Shown here in pieces: positions 37,556 to 47,966 of a stretch of DNA of 64,000 nt. The stretch covers positions 558,001 through 622,000 of the forward strand of contig JAEPNK010000002.1 of assembly GCA_017643495.1 (NCBI GenBank), given 5' to 3'. Numbering within the stretch: the first letter of the stretch is position 1; every line of letters starts with the position of its first letter. Below the pieces are notes generated by a model. The model was given only the letters and a program-made list of their open reading frames with translations. It was not told where the DNA came from and made no database searches. Source of the stretch: Rhizobiaceae bacterium (GTDB lineage Bacteria; Pseudomonadota; Alphaproteobacteria; Rhizobiales; Rhizobiaceae). A program made the translations under genes and the position numbers.

Positions 37556-39655
37556 CTAGCTGTCTTTGCCGTTCAACCCGGACCAGCCCCTGTCCGGTTC
37601 AAAGCGCGGCCCGTGTTTATTCCTCAATTCCGAAATTTTATTACGGATTTCATCCACCCCCCTGTCTCGGGCGTAATTCATCGGTCCCCCACGAAAGGGC
37701 GCAAAACCAGTGGCAAAGATCATGGCGCCATCGATCACATCAGTATCCTCGACAATCCCTTTTCGCAAACATTCGACGCAGGCATCAAGCATTGGCAGGA
37801 TCAGCCGGTCAAGCATGTCATCAGGTGCCTTGGCAAGGTCGGGCACGTCTTCTTTCTGGACCTTGCCATCCGACCACTTGTAGAACCCCTGCCCGGTTTT
37901 GCGGCCCAATTCACCTTTTTCAACCTTTTTGCGCAGCCAGTCCGGAATCTCTGGCATCGGCTTTTCGAGATTGCCCTTCAGGCTTTCGGCAACATGCAGG
38001 CAGATATCAAGCCCTACCTGATCGGCCAGTTCAATCGGCCCCATCGGCATACCGAACTGCTCCGCCGTCCGGTCAATCACTACCTTCTCGTGGCCCTCGT
38101 CAAGCAACATCAAGGCTTCCATCAGATAGGGCATCAAGGCCCGGTTCACAAGAAAACCAGGATAGCTTTTCACAGGCGCAGGCAAGCGTGAAATACTTCC
38201 CGTAAATGCATTCAATCGCTCAAGTACGTTCTTCTCTGTCTTGTCATGATAAACAATCTCGACAAGCTGCATTTTCGAAACCGGGTTGAAAAAATGCACT
38301 CCGGCAAAACGGGCAGGATTTTTCAGTGCTGTTGCCAGCTCCGGAAGTTCCAGGCTCGATGTGTTGGTTGCCAGAATAGCCGTCGCCTTCATTCGCGGCT
38401 CGATCGCCTTGTAAATTTCCCTTTTCAGTTCCGGCTTTTCCGGCACGGCTTCAATAACAAGGTCGGCCTGCGCAATCCCGTGCCCTTGTGGATCAGGGAT
38501 CAACCGGTCAAGTGCATCACGCGTTTCGGTACCTGATAGATGCTGGTCGTTGCACAGCGCTTTCGCTTCTTTCAGAGCTTCTCCAATCGGCGCGTTTTTC
38601 ACGTCACCGAGAGAAACCCGAAAACCCCTGACAGCACACCATGCTGCAATTTCACCGCCCATTGCTCCGGCCCCGATAACATGGACATGCGAAATGCCGT
38701 GCTCGCCATCGCCAATATTCTTGAGCTTCTCCCGCAAGAAGAAGACACGGATCAGGTTTTGGGCAGTTTGGCTGGTCAGCAGTTTGGCAAAGGATTTTAT
38801 TTCACCACGCTGCATTTTCTCCCGGTCACCGTGATGTTCTTCCCAAAGATCAATGAGCGCGTAAGGCGCGGGATAATGGTCTTGCGAAGCACGTTCTGCC
38901 GTTTTCGCGCGCATCTGGCGGGCGGCAAAACTGCGGGCTGGTGACAGGATGAAAGCAGAACTTTTGAGCCCCGGCTCCTGTTTTGCAATTTTACCGTCAA
39001 CAATCGCATTGATGGCATTTTTCAAATGCCGTTCTTCAACAACCAGATCAGCGATTCCAAGCTTTTTCGCCTTTTTGGTATGTGCGTTCGAACCGGTCAG
39101 CATCATCGTCATTGCCTCGACCGGGTCAATAAGTTCCGTCAACCGGAATGTCCCGCCAAGACCCGGATGCAGGCCAAGACGCACTTCGGGAAAACCAAAA
39201 CTCGCACCTTCAATTGCAACACGGTAATCGGTGGCCAGCGCCAGTTCAAAGCCCCCGCCAAGTGCATACCCATGCACAACAGTAATCGTCGGAAAACTGA
39301 ACTTCTCTATACGGTCGAAAATGGCATGACCCAGATTGAGTTGCTCTTCCACCTTGCCACCATCGGCAAGACCGCGAAATTCCGTAATGTCGGCACCCGC
39401 CACAAAAGCCGATGACTTGGCGGAACGGATGACCAGTGCCTTCGGCTTTTCATTGTCGATCAAGTCAAGTCGCTCGTCGAGTTCCTTCAAAACCGATTCC
39501 GAAAGGGTATTCGCACTTGAATCATGCCGGTCAAGCACCAGCCAGGCAATATCGTTCTCATCGCGTGCAAGCCGCCAGTGCCGGTTTTTCTCCGGTCTGG
39601 TTGCCGGACCCAATTCCGGTTTGATGTGTTGCAAATGGTCGAGAACCTTTCCCAT
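37556..39655 (-). CDS. fadB: Fatty acid oxidation multifunctional enzyme (FadB/FadJ-like)
   Basis: It hydrates enoyl-CoA and oxidises 3-hydroxyacyl-CoA. The N-terminal crotonase domain has SSAFVAGADITEFRGLADGG, GYALGGGFELALATDYRVA and SFGFPEVRLGLHPGLGGTF (both catalytic Glu kept). The dehydrogenase domain has VIGAGAMGGEIAAWCA (NAD loop) and FAGVHFFNPVSKMQLVEIV. Three successive ATG codons follow AGGAG; the third (39653-39655) has the best spacing, giving 699 residues. It follows the thiolase by 10 bases and completes the fadE-fadA-fadB order. Confidence 0.95.
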   Translation of the reverse strand: MGKVLDHLQHIKPELGPATRPEKNRHWRLARDENDIAWLVLDRHDSSANTLSESVLKELDERLDLIDNEKPKALVIRSAKSSAFVAGADITEFRGLADGGKVEEQLNLGHAIFDRIEKFSFPTITVVHGYALGGGFELALATDYRVAIEGASFGFPEVRLGLHPGLGGTFRLTELIDPVEAMTMMLTGSNAHTKKAKKLGIADLVVEERHLKNAINAIVDGKIAKQEPGLKSSAFILSPARSFAARQMRAKTAERASQDHYPAPYALIDLWEEHHGDREKMQRGEIKSFAKLLTSQTAQNLIRVFFLREKLKNIGDGEHGISHVHVIGAGAMGGEIAAWCAVRGFRVSLGDVKNAPIGEALKEAKALCNDQHLSGTETRDALDRLIPDPQGHGIAQADLVIEAVPEKPELKREIYKAIEPRMKATAILATNTSSLELPELATALKNPARFAGVHFFNPVSKMQLVEIVYHDKTEKNVLERLNAFTGSISRLPAPVKSYPGFLVNRALMPYLMEALMLLDEGHEKVVIDRTAEQFGMPMGPIELADQVGLDICLHVAESLKGNLEKPMPEIPDWLRKKVEKGELGRKTGQGFYKWSDGKVQKEDVPDLAKAPDDMLDRLILPMLDACVECLRKGIVEDTDVIDGAMIFATGFAPFRGGPMNYARDRGVDEIRNKISELRNKHGPRFEPDRGWSGLNGKDS

Positions 39656-39665
39656 CATCATCTCC

Positions 39666-40994
39666 TCACACCACTTCCAGCAACATGGCACCAGCCAAAC
39701 CGCCACCAATACATTCGGTGGCAATGCCACGTTTCTTTTTCAGTCGCTTCATCGCATTGGCCAGATGCAAGACGATGCGGCTGCCGCTGGTCCCGACAGG
39801 ATGGCCCAACGAGATCGCACCACCATCGACATTCAGCCGGTCACGCCCGATCTTGCCGAAGGTTTTGTCAAGGCCGAGTACATTTTTGCAGAATTCCTTG
39901 TCCTGCCACGCCGCAAGACATGCGAGAACTTGCGCAGCGAAGGCCTCGTTCAATTCCCAAAGATCAATATCCTTTTTCGCCAACCCGTTGCGCTGCATCA
40001 TCGGCGTCGTACACATTACGGGACCAAGGCCCATTATGGATGGATCAAGACCCGCCCACTCGCTATCCCTGATTTCCGCCAATGGTTCCAAGCCGTGTTT
40101 TTGCACAGCGTCTTCCGACGCAAGAATTACCCAGCAGGCACCATCTGTAATCTGCGAGGAGTTACCCGCCGTAACCTTCCCGTACGGCTTCTCAAAGACC
40201 GGGTTCAACTCGGACAGCTTCGCGACAGATGAATCTGGACGCACACCATCGTCTTTTTCATAAACATTTCCGTCACGGTCAAAGGCTGGCTCCACCTCCC
40301 CTTCCAGCCACCCTTGCTCTTGGGCCGTGGCAAGGCGATGCTGGCTTTCGACGGCGTATTGATCCGCATCCTCGCGCGAAATGTCGAAATGATGCGCCAG
40401 CACTTCGGCGGTCTGCCCCATGTTCAGTTCGGTAATCGGGTCAGTAAGGCCACGCTCAAGTCCGATGACCGGCTTGAAGAACTCGGGCCGCAGTCCGCTC
40501 ATCTGTTTGGCGGTATCGAGCGGGCCTTTCGCCCGGGCCAGACCGGCGTACCATTCAACCGCTTCTTCGCGCATGACCAAGGGAGCATGACTGAGCGCTT
40601 CAGCACCACCGGCAAGAATGAGATCGCTCTCGCCCTGGCGGATATATTTGTAAGCCGTATCAATCGATTGCATGCCGGAACCGCAATTGATCTGTACAGT
40701 GAAAGCGACCATTGCATCGCCCATTCCAAGGCGCAGCGCTGCAACGCGTGACGGGTTCATCTCGTCAGCAATGACATTGACGCAGCCAAGAATGACCTGA
40801 TCAAATGCATCACGGGAGAAGGGCTGACGCATCAGCAGCGGCCGACCGCACTGGACAGCCAGATCGACGGGGGTGAAGGGCCCCGGCCCGCCCCTGGCTT
40901 TCAGAAACGGCGTGCGCGCACCATCGACAAGATAAACTTTCCGGTTGTTCGAGTCGCTGCCTTGTCTGTTTGGAAACGTGGAAGCTTTTGTCAT
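39666..40994 (-). CDS. fadA: Acetyl-CoA C-acyltransferase (thiolase)
   Basis: It cleaves 3-ketoacyl-CoA in the last step of beta-oxidation. INCGSGMQSIDTAYKYI holds the nucleophilic Cys, WELNEAFAAQVLACLAAW the NEAF motif, GGAISLGHPVGTSGSR the His and ATECIGGGLAGAMLLEVV the second Cys. At 442 residues it is of FadI-type length. It overlaps fadE upstream by ATGA. The role is clear; the exact chain-length preference is not. Confidence 0.95.
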   Translation of the reverse strand: MTKASTFPNRQGSDSNNRKVYLVDGARTPFLKARGGPGPFTPVDLAVQCGRPLLMRQPFSRDAFDQVILGCVNVIADEMNPSRVAALRLGMGDAMVAFTVQINCGSGMQSIDTAYKYIRQGESDLILAGGAEALSHAPLVMREEAVEWYAGLARAKGPLDTAKQMSGLRPEFFKPVIGLERGLTDPITELNMGQTAEVLAHHFDISREDADQYAVESQHRLATAQEQGWLEGEVEPAFDRDGNVYEKDDGVRPDSSVAKLSELNPVFEKPYGKVTAGNSSQITDGACWVILASEDAVQKHGLEPLAEIRDSEWAGLDPSIMGLGPVMCTTPMMQRNGLAKKDIDLWELNEAFAAQVLACLAAWQDKEFCKNVLGLDKTFGKIGRDRLNVDGGAISLGHPVGTSGSRIVLHLANAMKRLKKKRGIATECIGGGLAGAMLLEVV

Positions 40995-43246
40995 TCCGCA
41001 GCCTTCGGTACTTCCGGGTCAATATTCATGCGCGGACCTTTCCTCCCTGTTATTTCTTCCGGGGCAAAATCATCGACTGCAATCACTTTTGCGACCGCTT
41101 CCCCGGCCTGTTGAAGTTTTTTCACCTCGTCTGCGGACAGAACCCCGGATTTCTCAGCCTCCGCAAGCGGCTTGCCCGAGTCACGCAGTTTCTTGCGTAT
41201 CGGTTCGGTCTTGCAAACCATTTCGAACGCATTGTTCAACTCATGAATGCCATCCGTTCCACAGCCACGATATAAGTTCTGAACCAGACGGTTCCGTGTC
41301 TCAGATGGTTTGTATAGAAGCTCCGCGCATTTTTTTGTCAGCTCATCTGTTGGACCAAGATTGGAGCCACCCGGTATGGTCAGAAACCGTACAAACCAGG
41401 CTGCGATGCGCGACGGCATGTTGGCAAGAACCTCGTCCAGACTGCCCTGGATCCGGGAAAGTCCGTCATCTACAGCATATTGCAATACCGGCAAATCGTC
41501 CTCCTGCCGACCTTCGTCATCCCAGCGCTTCAGCGCCGCAGACAGCAAATAAAGCTCGGACAAGACATCGCCCATACGCGCCGACAACATTTCACGGCGC
41601 TTGAGATCCCCCCCAAGTGTCAGCAATGCCATGTCCGCCGTTAACGCAAAGGCAGCAGCCCATCGGGACAGCTTGCGATAATACCCTGTCGCCTCGCCGG
41701 CGTCAGGAGCTGGCGCAAACATGCCCCCGGTCCAGGCCCGGAACCAGGCTTTGAAAAGGTTCCCTGTCGTATGGCTGACATGCGCCCAAAATGCCTTGTC
41801 AAAATCATCAAGTGCCTTGTCATTGTCTTTCTCCTGCAACGCCAGCATTTCCTCGAGAATATGCGGGTGACAGCGGATGGCACCCTGACCGAAGATGATC
41901 ATGTTTCGCGTCAGGATATTGGCACCCTCTACCGTAATGCCGACCGGAACGGCACGATGCATGTTGCCAAGATAGTTCTTCGGACCATCAATGACTGCTT
42001 TGCCAGCATGAACATCCATCGCGTCGTCCACTGCTTCGCGCATGCGGTATGTTGCGTTTGATTTCATGATGCCGGAAATGACGGCAAGCGCACGGCCCTC
42101 GTCGAGGCCTGCACAGGTAAGCTGGCGACCGGCATCAAGTACATAGGCTTCTGCAGCCAATCGCCCAAGCCGACGCTGAATGCCTCCGAATTTGCTGATC
42201 GGAATACCGAACTGCTCGCGCACGCGCGAATACGCTCCGGCAGTATGTGCAGAAAACGCCGTTGCTGCGGCAGACAACGAAGGCAGGGAAATACCCCGCC
42301 CCACCGCCAAGGCACTCATCAGCATCATCCAGCCTTTTCCGGCATAGTCCGGTCCGCCGATTATGTGATCAAGCGGTATGAAAACATCATGCCCCCTGGT
42401 TGGGCCGTTCTGGAACATCTGGCCGCTCGGAATGTGCCGTCGACCGATTTCCACCCCCTGGAGCGCAGTTGGAACAAGAGCACAGGTAATGCCAAGATCT
42501 TCCGTTTCACCAAGCAGTCCGTCCGGATCATGCATCTTGAAAGCAAGGCCGAGCACCGTCGATACCGGACCGAGTGTGATATAACGCTTGGACCAGTTGA
42601 GCCTGAGGCCAAGCACCTCCTCGCCTTGCCACTTACCTTTGCTGACAACGCCGGAATCAATCATGGCCGACGCATCTGAGCCTGCCTCTTCGCTGGTCAG
42701 TGCAAAAGCCGGAATTTCATCCCCTGCAGCCAGGCGCGGCAACCAGTAATCCTGCTGCTCTTTTGTACCGAACATGTGCAGCAACTCACCCGGCCCGAGC
42801 GAGTTCGGCACCATGACCGTAACACCAAGCGCGATTGATTTGGTCGAGATTTTGCGAATGATTTCCGAATGGCCATAAGCAGAGAAGCCAAGTCCGCCAT
42901 GCTCCTTCTTGATGATCATTCCGAAGAACTTTTCCCTGCGCAGATAGTCCCACACGTCTGCGGGAAGATCGCCATCTTCCCAGTTGATGTCCCAATCCTT
43001 GACCATGGAGCAAAGCTTGTCGCACTGGTTGTCCATAAAGGATTGTTCGTCTTCGGACAGTACAGGTTTTTTCGTGCTTAGCAGTTTGGACCAGTCGGGC
43101 GAGCCGGTAAACAACTCGGCATCCCACCAGACTTCCCCGGCATTGAGCGCCTCTTGTTCAGTGTTTGACAGCGAGGGGAGTGCGCCTTTGGCCCATCTGA
43201 ATATTGGTTTGGTAATCCGGTCGCGACGAAATTGTCTGATATTCAT
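40991..43246 (-). CDS. fadE: Acyl-CoA dehydrogenase, FadE type
   Basis: A 751-residue long-form FAD enzyme that makes trans-2-enoyl-CoA. FFGMIIKKEHGGLGFSAYGH and IPAFALTSEEAGSDASAMID form the FAD/substrate half. Later, GGIQRRLGRLAAEAYVLDAG and NLYRGCGTDGIHELN-like text belong to the FadE C-terminal (DUF1974) half. It is first of the operon, with a long upstream region. Length is shorter than the E. coli enzyme but all main blocks are present. Confidence 0.94.
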   Translation of the reverse strand: MNIRQFRRDRITKPIFRWAKGALPSLSNTEQEALNAGEVWWDAELFTGSPDWSKLLSTKKPVLSEDEQSFMDNQCDKLCSMVKDWDINWEDGDLPADVWDYLRREKFFGMIIKKEHGGLGFSAYGHSEIIRKISTKSIALGVTVMVPNSLGPGELLHMFGTKEQQDYWLPRLAAGDEIPAFALTSEEAGSDASAMIDSGVVSKGKWQGEEVLGLRLNWSKRYITLGPVSTVLGLAFKMHDPDGLLGETEDLGITCALVPTALQGVEIGRRHIPSGQMFQNGPTRGHDVFIPLDHIIGGPDYAGKGWMMLMSALAVGRGISLPSLSAAATAFSAHTAGAYSRVREQFGIPISKFGGIQRRLGRLAAEAYVLDAGRQLTCAGLDEGRALAVISGIMKSNATYRMREAVDDAMDVHAGKAVIDGPKNYLGNMHRAVPVGITVEGANILTRNMIIFGQGAIRCHPHILEEMLALQEKDNDKALDDFDKAFWAHVSHTTGNLFKAWFRAWTGGMFAPAPDAGEATGYYRKLSRWAAAFALTADMALLTLGGDLKRREMLSARMGDVLSELYLLSAALKRWDDEGRQEDDLPVLQYAVDDGLSRIQGSLDEVLANMPSRIAAWFVRFLTIPGGSNLGPTDELTKKCAELLYKPSETRNRLVQNLYRGCGTDGIHELNNAFEMVCKTEPIRKKLRDSGKPLAEAEKSGVLSADEVKKLQQAGEAVAKVIAVDDFAPEEITGRKGPRMNIDPEVPKAAE

Positions 43247-43899
43247 TCAAATTTCCAATGGTTCGTGCAAGTTCAATGCACCGGTCCGCATTTTGTTTCC
43301 CGTCGCATTTCAGATTTTTCAAAATCATTCACACAGCATCATTGAACGAGGCCACGCCTTCAACTCCAATATTGGCTGATACAAAACCGCCTCCTCTCCG
43401 GATGGAAAAGGCCAGTCGGGGCCGAATTCTCTTGATTACAACACAAAAAAAATCTGGATCAGGTAACTGCCGGATGCTGTCAGCAGCAGGATATGGATGC
43501 AAGCGCTTCGATACCGTTTAGCGTAACTGAAAACATTGTATTCGACCGGTCTTGTTCCGGGCTAATTCACATTGCCCGGATTATCCGGCTTTGCTGGCCA
43601 CTTTATAAGGTGAAATTCTCTGTACCTTGCGGCCATTGAAGAATGGGGAACCCGGAGGTTTCTTGTGTGCCCAGCCAATTTGTTGGCAGTTCATCAAGTC
43701 ATGAATTAAGCAAGCTCAAGAGTGCTTACTGCTGTCTTGCCTGAACGGCTATCAACCTCGGTTTAGAAAGGCACTTTTTGACCTTCGTTCAACCCGTTGA
43801 TGCCGCATTTCTGAAGCACAACAGCATGTACGAATACATCACTGCCTGCGTTAGACGGCAATTTATTTTGTGTTACGCCAATTTTTTAGCGCGTGCTGA
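43247..43899. other. Intergenic region between fadE and the helicase gene
   Basis: About 650 bases without a supported gene. The fadE-side part should hold the operon's promoter; no FadR-type palindrome is obvious. Short open frames here have no recognisable sequence. Confidence 0.5.
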
Positions 43900-45207
43900 T
43901 CAGGCCGCCTGTTTGTTCTTTACGCCCAAATGCTTTGATAACCGGCTTCTCTTCCTCCGCCTGTTTCTCTTTGATCGAGTCGGCAAGGTATCACTGCTCC
44001 CATCGCTGTCCTGAACAAGGCGCTGCCTGGTTTGTTCGGAATTTCCTTGATCCTGCCTGGCAAACTGCCCGGTTGAACCTTCAACCGTGACCACCTCACA
44101 TGGCAGCTTGTTTCCAATCAGCTTTTCTATGTCTTTCAGCAAACCTTTTTCTGATGGATCACACAGTGTAATTGCCACACCATCTTTACCTGCTCGTGCG
44201 GTACGCCCGATGCGATGAACATAAGATTCTGGAACGTTTGGAATATCAAAATTCACAACATGCGATATGTCATCAATATCAATGCCGCGTGCTGCAATGT
44301 CTGTAGCGACCAGTATTTGAGTTTTGCCTGAGCGAAATGCATCCAGTGCGCGAACGCGCTGGCCTTGCGATTTGTCACCATGAATGCAAGCAGCGTTTAG
44401 ACTGGATGCTATCAGGCTTTTGCATACACGGTCTGCGCCTCGTTTGGTGCGCGTGAAGACAACAGTACGTTTGACTTCATTTTTCCTGAGAATTTCAGTC
44501 AGTATGCGGAGTTTGTTTGCTTTTTCCACATGCCGAACACTTTGATCTATGCGCTCAATCGGGCGTGAAACCGCAGCAACTTCTATTTCTGCTGGCTCGA
44601 CCAGAAGATCGTTCGCAAGTTTCCTGATCTGGGCAGGCATAGTCGCAGACAAAAAGGCTGTTTGCCGGTTTTCCGGAAGCTTTTCCACAATCCGTCTGAT
44701 ATTGGGAAGAAATCCCAAATCAAGCATCTGGTCAGCTTCATCAATGACCAGATTGTCAGTGTTCACCAACATGATAGCACCAGAGTTGATGTGATCAAGT
44801 AATCGACCCGGTGTTGCAACGACAATGTCTGCGCCCGCTTTAAGCGCATGTATCTGGCCCTTTGGCTTCACGCCACCAACAATCAGTGCGGTTTTAATTT
44901 TTGTAAAAGCGCTGTAGCATTTAATATTATCCACGATCTGCGAAGCCAATTCGCGGGTTGGTGACAAAATAAGAGCACTGCACATCCTCGACTTTGGTCG
45001 GCGCTTTTGCTGGGCAATGTTATGCAGGAGGGGCAAAACAAAGGAAGCGGTTTTACCCGTTCCAGTTTGTGCAATGCCAATAATATCTTGTCCCTGCATA
45101 AGAACAGGAATTGCTTGTTTCTGAATAGGGGTGGGATTTGTGTAACCTTCAGCCGATACGGCTTTAAGGATAGGCTCGGCCAGGCCGAGATCATTGAATG
45201 TTGTCAA
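43900..45207 (-). CDS. DEAD-box RNA helicase (RhlE-like)
   Basis: A 435-residue ATP-dependent RNA helicase. The Q motif is TNPTPIQKQAIPVL, motif I AQTGTGKTASF, Ia PTRELASQI, II VIDEADQMLD, III LSATMP, and the C-terminal half has VVFTRTKRGADRVC, LVATDIAARGIDID and YVHRIGRTARAGKDG. The basic Arg/Lys-rich tail (from about residue 390) resembles RhlE-type RNA-binding tails. It stands alone. Confidence 0.95.
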   Translation of the reverse strand: MTTFNDLGLAEPILKAVSAEGYTNPTPIQKQAIPVLMQGQDIIGIAQTGTGKTASFVLPLLHNIAQQKRRPKSRMCSALILSPTRELASQIVDNIKCYSAFTKIKTALIVGGVKPKGQIHALKAGADIVVATPGRLLDHINSGAIMLVNTDNLVIDEADQMLDLGFLPNIRRIVEKLPENRQTAFLSATMPAQIRKLANDLLVEPAEIEVAAVSRPIERIDQSVRHVEKANKLRILTEILRKNEVKRTVVFTRTKRGADRVCKSLIASSLNAACIHGDKSQGQRVRALDAFRSGKTQILVATDIAARGIDIDDISHVVNFDIPNVPESYVHRIGRTARAGKDGVAITLCDPSEKGLLKDIEKLIGNKLPCEVVTVEGSTGQFARQDQGNSEQTRQRLVQDSDGSSDTLPTRSKRNRRRKRSRLSKHLGVKNKQAA

Positions 45208-45857
45208 AAAGTCTCTTTACAGTCCACTTACTTACCAAGCATCCATGGCAAGCGCAGCGGATCTTTCAAATTGGGGAGCTTGTGTAGATTAGCTGCCTAA
45301 GTTTCTTTGCCATTTTTGGCTATTCAAGGCAGGGATCATAAAATCAAAGTCTTAGAATATGTCGCCGCTGATGCTATCATCCACACGCAGCATGTGCTCA
45401 ACGTCTATCGAAAAGAGACCAACAAAGCAACCACTCATTACAAACCGGGCTTCGTGCATACACATTTGTAGGCCAACCTTGTAACTGACCTTTAATCCTT
45501 GTTCGACAAGTAAATTGCCCTGTTCCTGTAATCAGGAAAATACGTTGGTAACCGCCGTTTCGCTGTTTCAATACATTACCTGAAATCATCCGATTATGAT
45601 CACACCAATTTGGGTCGGTGTTCGCCGCAGACATCAACGTGTCCTCGCCTCACATGACACAAACCGCCATCTCCAGTAGTTCAGATGCTGGTTCGATTTA
45701 GACCGACATCATCTTTGCGACTTGACCAGGACCGGCGTTCAGGAGACCTCGATAGCAGGGTTTACACGCAACATGACAAGTTGGACCTCATGGGCATCCA
45801 TCAGGCAGGGCTGATGGGTTGGTCGTTTTGAAAAGCCACACAGCCTCCCAACCGGCT
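45208..45857. other. Intergenic region between helicase and IclR genes
   Basis: Roughly 650 bases without a convincing gene. On the minus strand around 45400-45520 one frame ends GLFSIDVEHMLRVDDSISGD and could be a decayed coding segment, but no family is recognised. Confidence 0.4.
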
Positions 45858-46631
45858 TTATGAAAATTCGGTCGCTCCAAGTTCTGCTGAAACCTTCTCT
45901 GCCAAGGCTTTCAGAGCTTTCCACGTGGACAGTTCATCCGTACTATCTGAAGAAGAAACTGTAGTCATCACACAAGCGAGGTCATTTTGAGCGTTAAATA
46001 TGGGTGCTGCCTGCCCTGCGACGCCGGACTGAATGTGACCCGTCAGAATGGAGCCACCTCGTGCACGTATGCTTTCTAACTCTTCTTTTCGCGGTGGTTT
46101 GGCATTCTTAAGTTGCAGGTTGACCGGGTGATCCTGTCGGCCCCGTTCCACAACTTCTTCAGGCAGATAGGCTTGAAAAACCAAGCCTGTTGCTGAACCA
46201 TCAAGTGGCAGAATGTCCCCCAGACTGACTGTGGAGATTGCGAACAAGGGCCCCCGGTACCAGCGAACCATAGTCGGGCCACGGTTGGTCCAAATCGCAA
46301 TTCCCCCACTTATACCGTGTGTGATTGTAAGAAGCTTGAGTTCCCTCGCGGCCACCTCTATGACATCGACCCTTCGTAAAGCGGACAAACCCAATGCAAG
46401 TGTGGCAGGCCCCAAGTCATAATAACCACTGACCCTGTCCTGTTGAACAAGCTCTTCTTTAATCAGGCTTTTCAAATAACGGTGCGTGAGAGAAGTGCTG
46501 GCATCTGCGGCAGCTGCAATATCGCGCAGAGCTGCCGGGCCGGCATTGGCACCGATCACTCGAAGAATCCTGGCCGCTACGGACACAGACTGAATGGTGT
46601 GATCGCGTTTGCTTTTGTCCGGTTTGTGCAT
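45858..46631 (-). CDS. IclR-family transcriptional regulator
   Basis: A 257-residue regulator. The winged HTH is SVAARILRVIGANAGPAALR and DIAAAADASTSLTHRYLKSL. The C-terminal effector domain has GGIAIWTNRGPTMVRWYRG, PLDGSATGLVFQAYLP and GSILTGHIQSGVAGQAAPIF, all typical of IclR ligand domains. It follows the TRAP genes by six bases and is probably co-transcribed with them. The nearby tandem repeats at 49629-49660 are a reasonable operator candidate. Confidence 0.93.
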   Translation of the reverse strand: MHKPDKSKRDHTIQSVSVAARILRVIGANAGPAALRDIAAAADASTSLTHRYLKSLIKEELVQQDRVSGYYDLGPATLALGLSALRRVDVIEVAARELKLLTITHGISGGIAIWTNRGPTMVRWYRGPLFAISTVSLGDILPLDGSATGLVFQAYLPEEVVERGRQDHPVNLQLKNAKPPRKEELESIRARGGSILTGHIQSGVAGQAAPIFNAQNDLACVMTTVSSSDSTDELSTWKALKALAEKVSAELGATEFS

Positions 46632-46637
46632 GAATTT

Positions 46638-47966
46638 TTACGTTTGTAGCAGATTGGGAAGCCAGAGCGAAAGCTGCGGGAATACCAACAATATGCTCAT
46701 GACGAAGATTTCGGCCAGAAGAAACCAAAAAACTGCTCTTATCAAGCCGGAAAACGGATATTCAGGCGGCAACAAGCTTTTCGCAGCAAAAAGGTTAAGT
46801 CCGACGGGAGGCGTGATCAAACCAATTTCGATGAACTTGACGACAATCACTGCGAACCAGACAAGTTCATAACCGTGTGCAGTAACTGCGGGCAGGAAAA
46901 TTGGAGTAGCCAACAGCATGACGCCAAGCGGATCAAGTATCATACCCAGCAAGAGAAACGTTGCAGACATTGCAATGATGAACAACAACGTTGAAGCATC
47001 CGAACCCGACAGAAGTTGGCCGACATACGATGGAAAACCAGCAAAAGCGAGGTACGCTGTAAGCACAGACGCCCCCACCGCAATGATCAATATGGCAGCC
47101 GTCGTGACCGCCGTCTCGGAAACAGCCTCGTAGAATTCGCGCATACTCATAGACCTGCGCAGAACAGCAATTGACAACGCCGTGCAGGCACCAAGTCCGC
47201 CAGCTTCTGTCGGTGTAGCAAACCCTCCGTAGAGCCCAGCAATCACAATGATGGCAAGCAATGTAATGGGCCAAAGCCTGAACAACACCGACTTCATGTC
47301 TTCATCATGATGGTCGCCATTATTACTCTCCTCACGGACGTCGCCCGCCAGTGATGGATTGAGCGCACAGCGGAGCATGATCACTCCTGCATAGGCAAAG
47401 GCAGTCAACAAGCCTGGAACAATACCGGCCGTAAACAGGGTTAGAGCGGATTGCTCTGTGAGAATTGCAAATACAATGAAAGGGATGGACGGAGGAATTA
47501 GGGCCGCAAGTGTACCGCCACAACCGCATACCGCGCCAATCAGGCCCCTGTCATAATTGAAGCGCTCCATGTAAGGCACGGCCAAACGCCCGACCCCGAC
47601 AGTCGCTGCGAGACTGGAACCCGACGCGGCGCCAAAGCCGGCACAGGAGAAATTCGTGGCAATTGCCAGCCCCCCCGGCAATCTGCTGAATAGCAACCGG
47701 AAAAAATCGAACAATGCATCTGCTATACCGCTTTTTGCAACAATAGTCCCCATCAATAGAAACATGGGCACAGCCGACAATTCCCAGCTTGCAGCGAATT
47801 CCATCGGGGAGCGGGAAAGCAATGCCAAAGCCGGCATCATTCCGATTAACGATGCAAGGCCAGCGAAACCTGAAATGATGAGCGCAAAAGCAACCGGCAC
47901 CCGGAATATGACGAGCCCCAAAAAAAGGATTATAAAAATTATTGCTTGATGATGTGGTGCCATCAT
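46638..47966 (-). CDS. dctM: TRAP transporter large permease (DctM family)
   Basis: A 442-residue membrane subunit. AGFGAASGSSLAATVGVGRL, CGCGGTLAALIPPSIPFIVF, GFATPTEAGGLGACTALSIA and IEIGLITPPVGLNLFAAK are the DctM hallmarks. Its ATG overlaps the small-permease stop by ATGA. It is the second TRAP system in the window and differs in sequence from the one at 19822. Confidence 0.94.
   Translation of the reverse strand: MMAPHHQAIIFIILFLGLVIFRVPVAFALIISGFAGLASLIGMMPALALLSRSPMEFAASWELSAVPMFLLMGTIVAKSGIADALFDFFRLLFSRLPGGLAIATNFSCAGFGAASGSSLAATVGVGRLAVPYMERFNYDRGLIGAVCGCGGTLAALIPPSIPFIVFAILTEQSALTLFTAGIVPGLLTAFAYAGVIMLRCALNPSLAGDVREESNNGDHHDEDMKSVLFRLWPITLLAIIVIAGLYGGFATPTEAGGLGACTALSIAVLRRSMSMREFYEAVSETAVTTAAILIIAVGASVLTAYLAFAGFPSYVGQLLSGSDASTLLFIIAMSATFLLLGMILDPLGVMLLATPIFLPAVTAHGYELVWFAVIVVKFIEIGLITPPVGLNLFAAKSLLPPEYPFSGLIRAVFWFLLAEIFVMSILLVFPQLSLWLPNLLQT

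Noticed and set aside
45398-45637. 79-codon minus-strand frame
   Set aside because: No ribosome site or recognised motif; possible decayed coding text only.
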